A stretch of DNA of 64,000 nt, taken from NCBI GenBank assembly GCA_029547805.1, contig JAKPOP010000010.1, positions 335,675-399,674 on the forward strand, written 5' to 3'. The position numbers and the translations under genes were made by a program. Below the pieces are notes generated by a model. The model did not search any database, was not told the origin of the DNA, and saw only the letters and a list, made by a program, of their open reading frames with translations. Below are positions 17,201-25,053 of this stretch, piece by piece (position 1 is the first letter of the stretch; each line of letters begins with the position of its first letter). Origin of the DNA: Deltaproteobacteria bacterium (GTDB lineage: Bacteria; Myxococcota_A; UBA9042; DTJE01).

Positions 17201-18515
17201 CCTGGTTCGGGGAGGTCGAAGGGCGAGGCAGGAAGGAGGACCGGGACTTGCCGGATCGTTTCGACTGATACATGGCCCGGTCGGCCCGGGCCAGCAGGTC
17301 CCCGGGAGACGACTCCCCCCGCCCCCCCATCACCACGCCGATGCTCGCCGTCAGGACCAGGGAGACCCCCTCGATCTCCATGGGTTCCCGCAGCACCCGC
17401 AGGACCCGGTCCGCCAGCATCGGAAGGTCCCCCTCACCAGAGACCGGCTCCAGCAGCACCACGAACTCGTCGCCGCCATATCGCACGACGGTGTCGGTCC
17501 TCCGCACCCCTCGCCGCAGGCGATCCGCGACGGCCTTCAGCACGAGGTCCCCGAAGGAATGTCCCCGACGGTCATTGATGTCCTTGAACCCGTCCAGGTC
17601 CAGAAACATCAGGCCGTAGAAATACGCCGGATTCCGCTCAGCCCGGTGGAAGGCCAGACGCAGCAGTTCCTCCAGCAGCACCCGGTTCGCGAGTCCCGTC
17701 AGGGGGTCGTGGACCACCCGGTGGCGCAACTCGGCCTCCCGGCGCCGCTGCTCCGTCACGTCGAACCCGGTGCCGACCACGTAGAGGACCTCCCCGTCGG
17801 GCCCCTGGACCACCGTATTGGTCCACTGGATCCGCCTCCGCTCCCCGGTCCGGGTCACCCAGTCGTTCTCGTGCTGGTTCGGGAAGTTTCCGTGGCCCAG
17901 GTCCGCGATGACCTCCAGGACCCCCGCCCGCTCCTCCGGAGTCAACAGGAGGTCCGGCAACGACTGCCCCCGCACCTCCTCCTCCCGGTAGCCGGTGACC
18001 TCTTCGCAGACGCGGTTGAATTGCACGATCCGGGCGGACCGATCCAGGACCACCACGAGGGCGCCAGCGGCCTGCAGCAACCTCCGGGAGAAGTCCCGCT
18101 CCCGGCGCAGGGAGTCCAGCAGCACCAGGTCCGGCGTCCGGTCCCGGACCACCAGCAGGGCGCCGGGGAGGTCGGGACCCGTCCCTGCGGGAAAGGCCGT
18201 GACGTCCCAGGTCATCTCGACCCGACGCCCCGGATCGGGGACCCGGACGTGCTTCCGACGGTCAGGCCGTCCCCGGGCCCCCACCTCCCGGATCCACGCT
18301 TCCAGCCCCTCCGGTGGTGGCTGCCGCAGCATCGCCTCCCACCAGGCCTCGGGAGTCCGGTGGCCATTTCCGTAGCGGGTCGGCATCTCCGTGGCGGCCT
18401 CGTTGAGGCACCGGACGGAGCCATCTGCCGAGAGCGCCAGCACCGGGTCCCCGAGGGCCTCGACACACTGCAGAAAGAACGGTCCTCCCCCCGTTCCGGG
18501 ACCGCTCGCATCCAT
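17193..18515 (-). CDS. PAS-PAS-GGDEF diguanylate cyclase
   Basis: A soluble 440-residue signalling enzyme. Two PAS-type sensor regions occupy about 10-120 and 135-265; the second has VLDRSARIVQFNRVCEEVTGYREEEVRG and ends in a PAC-like DVTEQRRREAEL linker. The GGDEF domain begins at HDPLTGLANR and has an intact active site RYGGDEF (about 345-351). RRTD, five residues before GGDEF, fits the RxxD inhibitory I-site, so product feedback is likely. It should make cyclic di-GMP from GTP. I chose ATG 18515 because AGGAGG lies 7 nt upstream; an in-frame ATG at 18563 has a poor site. No membrane helices are present. Confidence 0.88.
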   Translation of the reverse strand: MDASGPGTGGGPFFLQCVEALGDPVLALSADGSVRCLNEAATEMPTRYGNGHRTPEAWWEAMLRQPPPEGLEAWIREVGARGRPDRRKHVRVPDPGRRVEMTWDVTAFPAGTGPDLPGALLVVRDRTPDLVLLDSLRRERDFSRRLLQAAGALVVVLDRSARIVQFNRVCEEVTGYREEEVRGQSLPDLLLTPEERAGVLEVIADLGHGNFPNQHENDWVTRTGERRRIQWTNTVVQGPDGEVLYVVGTGFDVTEQRRREAELRHRVVHDPLTGLANRVLLEELLRLAFHRAERNPAYFYGLMFLDLDGFKDINDRRGHSFGDLVLKAVADRLRRGVRRTDTVVRYGGDEFVVLLEPVSGEGDLPMLADRVLRVLREPMEIEGVSLVLTASIGVVMGGRGESSPGDLLARADRAMYQSKRSGKSRSSFLPRPSTSPNQAE

Positions 18516-18660
18516 CCCCGAACCTCCTGCCTCCACGAGAACCTGCTCCGAGCCCGAGGTCATCGACCCGTCAGCCGGACATACTCTCGGGAGCCGATTC
18601 CGTCAAGTTTTCGGATGGATGCGGGACATTGGCCTCCGTCCCGCGACCGGGGAGGCCGGG

Positions 18661-19452
18661 TCACAGCAGCGCGGCGATCTCCGAGGTGTCCTCCCGGCGA
18701 AAGGCCTCGGCGAAGCGCCCCTCCGGAAGACCGGCCCCCCGGGCCACCGCCCCGGCGACACCAGCCACGTAGCGCTCGAGCAGCACCGGAAGCCCCTCGC
18801 CGGACACCGCCGCATCGAGCGCCGGGACCTCCCGTCCCGCGGCTCGGAACTGCAGCCGGTACTGGTTCACCACGTGGCGCATCATGGTCCGGTGGGCGCA
18901 GACGGCCCGGACCTTTTGGTCCAGATGGTCCGTGATGTCCACAACGTGGTTCGGCTCCGGACCGGATCGGCTGAAGTACCAGCGCTCTGCCGGCGCGAAG
19001 GGCTCCAGTCCCTCGGCGAAGTGCTCCGGGTGGTGCTTGTCGAAGCAGGCGACCCAGCAGGCCTCGGCCACCGCCTGGGCCACCCGGACATGGTCCTGGT
19101 TGTCCTCGAAGCGGTCCGCCAGGTCGAAGGACAGCACGGTGTGGGGGCGGTATCGCCGCAAGAGCCACACGGCCCGCTCCCGGAGGCGCCCCAGGGGCAG
19201 GTCCGCCAGGCAGTCCGTCGGAAAGCCCAGGTCCACCACCTCGGCCACCCCCAGGATGCCCGCCGCCTCCTGCCACTCCAGGCGGTTCCGCTCCAGCGTC
19301 TCCTCGACCGACAGTCCCAGGGAGTCGAAGCGGTCATCGGTGACCCGGACCAGCACGACCCGCCATCCCTCCTCGGCCAGTCGCACCAGCGTCCCGCCGC
19401 AGAAGATCGTCGCGTCGTCGGCATGGGGACTGAAGACCAGGGCCGTCTCCAT
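18661..19452 (-). CDS. PIG-L/LmbE-family deacetylase
   Basis: A 263-residue protein with the zinc-site signature near the N-terminus (FSPHADDATIFCGGTL, equivalent to AHPDDE) and a later NQDHVRV supplying a further His ligand. These enzymes remove acetyl groups from N-acetylglucosamine-type sugars attached to lipids or small molecules. An ATG at 19458 lies directly against the GGAGG site, so ATG 19452 is the better start. Its ribosome site is inside the end of the dehydrogenase gene, whose stop codon is 3 bp upstream of this start. Genetic coupling suggests a shared pathway, perhaps a glycerol- or sugar-phosphate lipid or an inositol-like compound. The substrate is unknown. Confidence 0.82.
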   Translation of the reverse strand: METALVFSPHADDATIFCGGTLVRLAEEGWRVVLVRVTDDRFDSLGLSVEETLERNRLEWQEAAGILGVAEVVDLGFPTDCLADLPLGRLRERAVWLLRRYRPHTVLSFDLADRFEDNQDHVRVAQAVAEACWVACFDKHHPEHFAEGLEPFAPAERWYFSRSGPEPNHVVDITDHLDQKVRAVCAHRTMMRHVVNQYRLQFRAAGREVPALDAAVSGEGLPVLLERYVAGVAGAVARGAGLPEGRFAEAFRREDTSEIAALL

Positions 19453-19454
19453 CG

Positions 19455-20504
19455 TCATCCTCCCGCTTCAGGGGCCCCCAGGACCTCCTCCACCTGCCGG
19501 ATCAGCCCCTCGGCCTCGGCCGGACCCGGCGCCCCCCGGAAGTGGAAGACCCCTGGCAGCAACTGGGTCTCGTGGGCGAGGTAGGCATCCATCCCCACCA
19601 GGGTCTCGAGGACCTCCTCCCGGGTGCAGCCGACGGCCTCGAGGCGGCAATCGAGGCCCACGTCCCGGAGGAACGCCGCCACCGGCCGGATGTCCTGTCC
19701 TTGCCAGGCCCCGGCCAGCATCACCCCGAGGCCCACCAGGGCGCCATGGAGGTAGTGCCGCCGGGTCCGGTGTTCCAGGGCATAGGCGAAGTAGTGCTCG
19801 CTGCCTTCCTCGGGCCGGGCGTTGCCGACGATCTCGCAGAGCCGCACCTCCCCGACGTAGAGTTCCGCCAGCAGCCTCAGCCCCGCCTCGGTCACGTCCC
19901 CGATGTCCTTCCCGCCGGCCAGCAGCCGGTCCAGCAGGGCTTGGGACTCGGCGGCAATGCCCGGGTCGTAGGCCTCCCCCAGCCTCGCACCGGCCTCCCG
20001 CCAGTCCCAGAGGGCCGTGAAGATCGACAGGATGTCCCCGACGCCTGCCCGGTTCAGGATGGCCGGGGAGGCCTGGAGCACCCCGTAGTCGATCAGCAGA
20101 TGATCCGGAAAGACGACCCCGACGTAGCGCACCCGCGCCCCCTCCCGGACCCCGATGGCCTTCGTGAAGGCCGCGTCCACCGAGAGGATCGACGGGACCA
20201 GCACGAGCGGGATCCCCCGCTTCCAGGCGACGTACTTGGCATGGTCCACGGCGCTGCCGCCCCCGATCCCCCAGACCGCCCGGGCCGGGCCGAAGGACTC
20301 CGTCACCTCGTCCACCCGGGATCGTTCCATCGTCAGGACCTCGTGGACCTGCACCCGGCCATCCCGGAAGCACTCCCGGCAGATGGCCCAGGGCTCCGGC
20401 TGGGTCAGCACGATGGCGTCTTCCCGGTACCAGACCGGAAGGCCGAGGACCAGGTCCCGTCCGAACGTCGGCTGCGCGACGCGCGGTTCCACATCCCGAT
20501 GCAT
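19455..20504 (-). CDS. glycerol-1-phosphate dehydrogenase-like (AraM/iron-ADH family) protein
   Basis: A 349-residue protein of the dehydroquinate synthase-like/iron-alcohol dehydrogenase superfamily. The NAD-binding turn is GIGGGSAVDHAKYVAWKRG. The metal-site region reads NRAGVGDILSIFTALWDWR, and a further metal His lies in GSEHYFAYALEHR and in HGALVGLG. These forms are closest to AraM/glycerol-1-phosphate dehydrogenases, which reduce dihydroxyacetone phosphate to sn-glycerol 1-phosphate. The second of two adjacent ATGs is 5 nt after GGAGG and overlaps the tetR stop codon (TGATG). Bacterial members are uncommon. Another sugar-phosphate substrate is possible. Confidence 0.8.
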   Translation of the reverse strand: MHRDVEPRVAQPTFGRDLVLGLPVWYREDAIVLTQPEPWAICRECFRDGRVQVHEVLTMERSRVDEVTESFGPARAVWGIGGGSAVDHAKYVAWKRGIPLVLVPSILSVDAAFTKAIGVREGARVRYVGVVFPDHLLIDYGVLQASPAILNRAGVGDILSIFTALWDWREAGARLGEAYDPGIAAESQALLDRLLAGGKDIGDVTEAGLRLLAELYVGEVRLCEIVGNARPEEGSEHYFAYALEHRTRRHYLHGALVGLGVMLAGAWQGQDIRPVAAFLRDVGLDCRLEAVGCTREEVLETLVGMDAYLAHETQLLPGVFHFRGAPGPAEAEGLIRQVEEVLGAPEAGG

Positions 20505-21280
20505 CATGTCCTCCCCAGGACCCGTTCCCCCACGCGAGAGACGAAGCCCTTCCAGACCGACGACGCCACGGCCAGGGAGGCCTCCAGGGAGTCGGGGACC
20601 CGGAAGCGTCCCTGGTCGAACCACAGCAGGTCCATGGCCTCCAGGAGCAGCAGGGTGTTGCCCGACACCTCCAGCAGGTCCCGACGGCACTCCTCCTCGA
20701 ACCACGCCTCCAGGTTGGCCCGGATGCCCCCGAAGATCACGGACGCCAGGTAGCGGGCATGAGGGGCGGCCACCCCGACGTCGATCAGGGCGTCGGCGAT
20801 CACTCCCTGGTTCCGAGCCTCGATCTCGGCCCCCCGGGCGATCAGCACGGTCGACCGCGACTCGTAGCGCCACTCCTTCAGGAACTCCTCCCGCATCTCG
20901 TCGTACCACCGGCTGAACTCCGCCAGGGCGTCCCGGATGCCGACCAGGGGCCGTTCCGGATTGCGATGCTGCCCCAGCAGGTTCTGGAGGCGCTGCGTCC
21001 CCTCGTCGGCCCGGGGAAAGGCCAGGTCCTCCTTCGAGGGGAAGTAGCGGAAGAAGGTCCGCATCGAAATTCCGGACCGGGCCACGATTTCCCGGACGGG
21101 GGTCTCGTCGAAGCCCCGCTCCAGGAAGAGGTCCCGGGCCACGGCGATGACCCGCTCCCGGGCCTCCAGCCGCCTCCGGGTGGCCCGGGTGATCCGGCGC
21201 GGCCGGTCCAGGGGGCCGGTCCCGGACGCCCCGCCGACCTCCCTGGCCACCGGGATGGACCGCCTCGCCTTCCGTTTCAT
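20504..21280 (-). CDS. TetR-family transcriptional regulator
   Basis: A 258-residue regulator. A basic N-terminal extension (1-38) precedes the helix-turn-helix domain: RERVIAVARDLFLERGFDETPVREIVARSGISMRTFFRYFPSKEDL (about 42-87) is a textbook TetR N-terminal domain. The C-terminal helical domain (about 100-258) would bind an unknown ligand. The start has GGAGGAGA upstream. It is the first gene of an overlapping three-gene operon with the dehydrogenase and deacetylase, and faces the divergent ceramidase-fusion gene across 183 bp that contain a perfect palindrome. It probably represses itself and possibly the divergent gene. Confidence 0.9.
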   Translation of the reverse strand: MKRKARRSIPVAREVGGASGTGPLDRPRRITRATRRRLEARERVIAVARDLFLERGFDETPVREIVARSGISMRTFFRYFPSKEDLAFPRADEGTQRLQNLLGQHRNPERPLVGIRDALAEFSRWYDEMREEFLKEWRYESRSTVLIARGAEIEARNQGVIADALIDVGVAAPHARYLASVIFGGIRANLEAWFEEECRRDLLEVSGNTLLLLEAMDLLWFDQGRFRVPDSLEASLAVASSVWKGFVSRVGERVLGRT

Positions 21281-21342
21281 CGTCTTCTCCTCCAGGTCGG
21301 GTCCTGTTGCCTGCTTTTCCGTGGACAAGGCTCCATCAATTA

Positions 21343-21357
21343 TGGCACTGTGTGCCA
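21343..21357. promoter_or_regulatory. candidate TetR operator
   Basis: TGGCACTGTGTGCCA is a perfect 6-3-6 palindrome in the divergent intergenic region. On the minus strand the overlapping CATAAT could be the tetR -10, so binding there would block polymerase. Typical TetR operators are short palindromes of this kind. Confidence 0.5.
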
Positions 21358-21463
21358 GCCCGACGGGCCCGGGGCGAACGATAGGCCGTTTCGGATGAAA
21401 GGACAAGACGGAACTCCCCGGAACAGCACGACGGGGAGAACGACCACACGGGAGGACCCAGGG

Positions 21464-24400
21464 ATGAACCGATGCAGGACGTTGCAGGGACTGGCCCTTC
21501 TGATCACCGGGATGATGGCCTGCGGCGGATCGCCGGGGACGACGGCCGACCTCGGGGCCGACGTCCCGTGGGATGGCCGGGACATCCCCGGGGAGGCCGG
21601 CGGGGACGACGGGGGGGCCGAGGCCCGGGAGGAGACCGGTCCCTCGGAGGACTCCGCCGGGGATGTGGGAATTCCGGAGCCGGTGATGGCCGGTGTCGGG
21701 AAGGCCGCCATCGACCCCGACTTCGAGCCCTACACCGACACCAACGGCAACGGGCGATGGGACGAGGGGGAACCCTTCGAGGACCTCGATGAGGATGGTA
21801 GTCTGGACACGCTGTGGATGGGGGGATTCGGAGTCCGGCAGCCCACGGGTCGCCATGACCCCCTGGAGGCCCGGACGCTGGTGGTCCGCCTCCACGGACA
21901 GGACTTCGTCTTCACGGCACTGGACACGCTGGGCTTCGGCATGAAGCGGGTGGATCAGGTCCGGACGGCGGTCACCGCGGCGCTGGGGGACCGGGCGCCG
22001 GCCCCCGAGCGGATCTTCATCGCGAGCATCCATACCCACCAGGCCCCGGACACCGTCGGGGTCTTCGCACCGGACACGCAGCCGGGGTGGGACGAGACCT
22101 ACCTGCAGCACGTGGTGGACGGGGCCGTGGCCAGCATCGTCGAGGCCTACGACGACCTCCGGCCGGCCCGCCTCCGGGTGGCCCGGGCCGACGGCGAGGG
22201 CCTGGCCCGGGACATCGTGCCGCCGGTCGTGCTGGACCCCTACATCGGGATCCTCCAGGCCGTCGATCCCTCGACCGGGGCGGCCATTGCCACGATGATG
22301 ACCATCGCGAACCACCCGGAGGCGGCCTGGGGCGCCAACACGCTCCTCTCGGCGGACTACCCACACTACCTCCGGGACGCGGTGGAGGCGGACCTCGGGG
22401 GGATGGCCCTCTACTTCAGCGCCGACCTGGGCCTCATGCAGACACCGTCGGAAATCGAGGAGGCCGGGTTCGACCGGGCTCGCCATGTCGGGGAAGAATA
22501 TGCGACCCGGGTCCTGGCGGCCCTGCAGGGCGCTCCGGTGCTGGCCCCCGAGGAGGTCGTCCCGACGTTCCGCTTCGCCCGGGTCCCGACTCCTCTCCAG
22601 AACTTCGGACTGGCGATGGCCGTCCGGGGCGGCATCGCCGACGGCTACGACGACTACCTCTACGAGACCTTCGACGACGGTCCCTGCTCGTCGGCCTCGG
22701 GCAGTTTCGGCTGCGTGGACCTGCCGATTCCGGTCCTGCGCCTGGGAGACCGGACCACGATCCTCTGCCTCCCGGCGGAGGTCACCCCCGAACTGGTGAT
22801 CGGCGGCATCCTGGCACCCGACACCTATCCCTCCTGGTACCCCGACGCCCCCCCGGAACCGGTCCTGACCGAGTCCCTGCGGACGGAGGACCGCTTCCTG
22901 ATCGGGCTGTGCGGCGGCGACGTGGGCTACCTGTATCCGAAGGTCACCACGAACCTCGACGCCAACTTCGACCAGCAGAACGGTCCCGGACCCGATGCGG
23001 CGGGGACCTACCTGGCAGGCGTCGCTCGGGTGCTGGACCAGGTGAATGACGCCGCCGAGGGGATCCCGCCGATGCCGCGCCTCCGGGCCGAAGGGACCCG
23101 GATCGTGGACCCCGAGGGCCGGGAGGTCCGCCTCCGGGGCCTCAACCTGGGAGGCCTGTTCTTTCACGAGACCTGGATCACGCTGACGGGACGGACCAGC
23201 CACGACCTGCTCCTGGAGAAGGCCCGGGAACTGGGCGTCGAGGAGGCCGTGATGGCCGTGATGCGGCAGGTCGGGCCGCGCTACGGGAGCGATCCGGCGG
23301 TGATCCACGTCTGCCCGGGCAGCGGCCCCGAGTGGGAGGCCCTGGTCCGGGGCCCCCTGGCAACCGCCGTGGGACAGGAGACGGCCGATGCGCTGATGGC
23401 ATCGCTCCAGCAGGAGCCTCCTCTCTGTGACGATGCCGACCTCTCGCTGCGCAGGGTCCTGGCGGACCGGTTCGGCACCGAGGGCCGCGACGCCCTGCTG
23501 GATGCCTTCCAGCAGGCCTGGATCACCGAGGAGGACATCGCCTGGATCGCGGCCCAGGGCTTCAACGTGGTCCGGATCCCCATCGGCTACCGGTCCCTGG
23601 TCCGAGGCCCGAACGTGGAGGCGCCCACCGGCCTCGACTGGAACCCCCAGGCCCTCTGGCGGCTGGACCGACTGCTGCGCTGGTGTGCCCGGCACCGGGT
23701 CTGGGCGGTCGTGGACATCCAGGAGGCCCCCGGGGGCCAGAACCTCTACACCGGGACCTCGGGCCTGTTCCAGAACCCGGCCATGCAGGCCCTGACGGTC
23801 CAGATGTGGGAGTTCCTGTCGGACCGCCTCCGGGACCGGCCCGAGGTGGCGGCATACAGCCTGCTGGCCGAGCCCTATGGAGCCCCGGATGCCGCCGCCC
23901 GGGACCAGATGTATGACCGCATCCTGAAGGCCATCCGGGCCCGGGGCGACGACACCCTCTGCGTGATCCACGACGGCTTCCGCGGCATGGACACCCTGCC
24001 GGTGGCCTCGGAGAAGGGCTGGACCAACGTGGTCTATTCGACCCACCTCTTCGAGTGGACCACCACGGACCTGGACGGCTACCGGTTCCTGTTTGACTAT
24101 GTCTATGGCCCCCAGTTCCAGCAGGCCCAGGAGGCCCAGGGGGTGCCCTACTACATCGGCAGTTTTTCGACCTTCCGGAACGAGGACTGGGCCTACGAGG
24201 CCGCCGCGCTGGTCGTGGACTGGATGGAGCAGCGGGGCGACTCCTGGTCCCTCTGGACCTACAAGCGCCTGGACGACCCGGTCACCCGGGAGGTCTTCGG
24301 CCTCTCGACGGCCTGGGGCCTCCGGGGCCGCCTCCAGGGGGCCTTCGATCGACCCGATCCCTACCGGGATGACCGGGGCACCCTGGAGGCCCGATTCCGG

Positions 24401-24475
24401 GCCTACCGGGGCCTCGACATCGCCCCGAACGACCGCCTGCTCCAGGTCCTCACGGCCCCCATGGCCCCCCGATAG
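21464..24475 (+). CDS. lipoprotein fusing a neutral ceramidase-like domain to a GH5-like domain
   Basis: A 1003-residue exported protein. ATG 21464 is 7 nt after GGAGGA. The signal (1-20) ends GMMAC, a near-lipobox, and an acidic linker follows to about 70. Residues about 72-530 resemble the N-terminal catalytic domain of neutral/alkaline ceramidases, which hydrolyse ceramide to sphingosine and fatty acid; likely zinc ligands lie in IHTHQAPDT (about 189) and ANHPEA (about 283). Residues about 545-990 look like a GH5 beta-glycosidase, starting LRGLNLGGLFFHETW and including DIQEAPGGQN as in exo-glucanases of GH5. The acid/base motif is LLAEPYG rather than NEP. The nucleophile position reads YIGSFST, with Ser where Glu is expected. 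The fusion suggests glycolipid binding or degradation. Confidence 0.78.
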   Translation: MNRCRTLQGLALLITGMMACGGSPGTTADLGADVPWDGRDIPGEAGGDDGGAEAREETGPSEDSAGDVGIPEPVMAGVGKAAIDPDFEPYTDTNGNGRWDEGEPFEDLDEDGSLDTLWMGGFGVRQPTGRHDPLEARTLVVRLHGQDFVFTALDTLGFGMKRVDQVRTAVTAALGDRAPAPERIFIASIHTHQAPDTVGVFAPDTQPGWDETYLQHVVDGAVASIVEAYDDLRPARLRVARADGEGLARDIVPPVVLDPYIGILQAVDPSTGAAIATMMTIANHPEAAWGANTLLSADYPHYLRDAVEADLGGMALYFSADLGLMQTPSEIEEAGFDRARHVGEEYATRVLAALQGAPVLAPEEVVPTFRFARVPTPLQNFGLAMAVRGGIADGYDDYLYETFDDGPCSSASGSFGCVDLPIPVLRLGDRTTILCLPAEVTPELVIGGILAPDTYPSWYPDAPPEPVLTESLRTEDRFLIGLCGGDVGYLYPKVTTNLDANFDQQNGPGPDAAGTYLAGVARVLDQVNDAAEGIPPMPRLRAEGTRIVDPEGREVRLRGLNLGGLFFHETWITLTGRTSHDLLLEKARELGVEEAVMAVMRQVGPRYGSDPAVIHVCPGSGPEWEALVRGPLATAVGQETADALMASLQQEPPLCDDADLSLRRVLADRFGTEGRDALLDAFQQAWITEEDIAWIAAQGFNVVRIPIGYRSLVRGPNVEAPTGLDWNPQALWRLDRLLRWCARHRVWAVVDIQEAPGGQNLYTGTSGLFQNPAMQALTVQMWEFLSDRLRDRPEVAAYSLLAEPYGAPDAAARDQMYDRILKAIRARGDDTLCVIHDGFRGMDTLPVASEKGWTNVVYSTHLFEWTTTDLDGYRFLFDYVYGPQFQQAQEAQGVPYYIGSFSTFRNEDWAYEAAALVVDWMEQRGDSWSLWTYKRLDDPVTREVFGLSTAWGLRGRLQGAFDRPDPYRDDRGTLEARFRAYRGLDIAPNDRLLQVLTAPMAPR

Positions 24476-24578
24476 TCCCGGGAACCCGGCTGGAAGTGAT
24501 GGCCGCGGGGTCGTCGCCCACGCCCCTGTCTCCCTGGATGCGAAGCCGCCACGCCCCGCACGGACGGTGGACATGGGG

Positions 24579-25013
24579 TCAGCGGACGCCCCGCTCCCAG
24601 GGCTCCACCGGTCCGGCCACGACCCGGAACAGGGGATGGGGAACGGGTACCGGGGCGGTACCGAGAGACCGCCACCAATCCGGCGATCGCCGATGCAGTT
24701 TCTGCTGGAGGTGTTCCCATTCCCAGGCCAGCTGTCCCTCGGTGACCGTCATCGGATCGGGCGGAGGCAGGTCCGGGACCTTCCGGGCGTCGAAGCGATA
24801 GCCGCGGCGCCGGGCCTCGGCCAGGACCTCCCGGAGATAGGCCGCGATGGCGCCTGAGGGATCGGCCACCTGGGCGAATCGCTCCAGTTGAGGATGGTGC
24901 CGGTAGCCTCGAGTCCGGCCCGCCAGCACCGCCTGGGCCAGCAGGCCCTCTCGCCACAGGGCCACGATTCCCGCCGGGTCCAGCAGACTCGGGTGCAGCG
25001 ACCACAATCGCAT
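24579..25013 (-). CDS. pyrimidine-dimer DNA glycosylase (T4 endonuclease V-like)
   Basis: A 144-residue protein starting MRLWSLHPSLLDPAGIVALW, with GYRHHPQLERF soon after. This is the conserved opening of the family related to phage T4 DenV, which cuts the glycosyl bond at UV-induced pyrimidine dimers and nicks the strand. The start follows GGAGGACCCCGCG. It lies 40 bp downstream of the radical SAM gene on the same strand and may be cotranscribed with it. Bacterial homologues are usually about this size or slightly larger. Activity on UV damage is a family-based expectation, not shown by the sequence. Confidence 0.75.
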   Translation of the reverse strand: MRLWSLHPSLLDPAGIVALWREGLLAQAVLAGRTRGYRHHPQLERFAQVADPSGAIAAYLREVLAEARRRGYRFDARKVPDLPPPDPMTVTEGQLAWEWEHLQQKLHRRSPDWWRSLGTAPVPVPHPLFRVVAGPVEPWERGVR

Positions 25014-25053
25014 CGCGGGGTCCTCCAGCGTCGTTCGTGTCGCCTCGGCGGCC

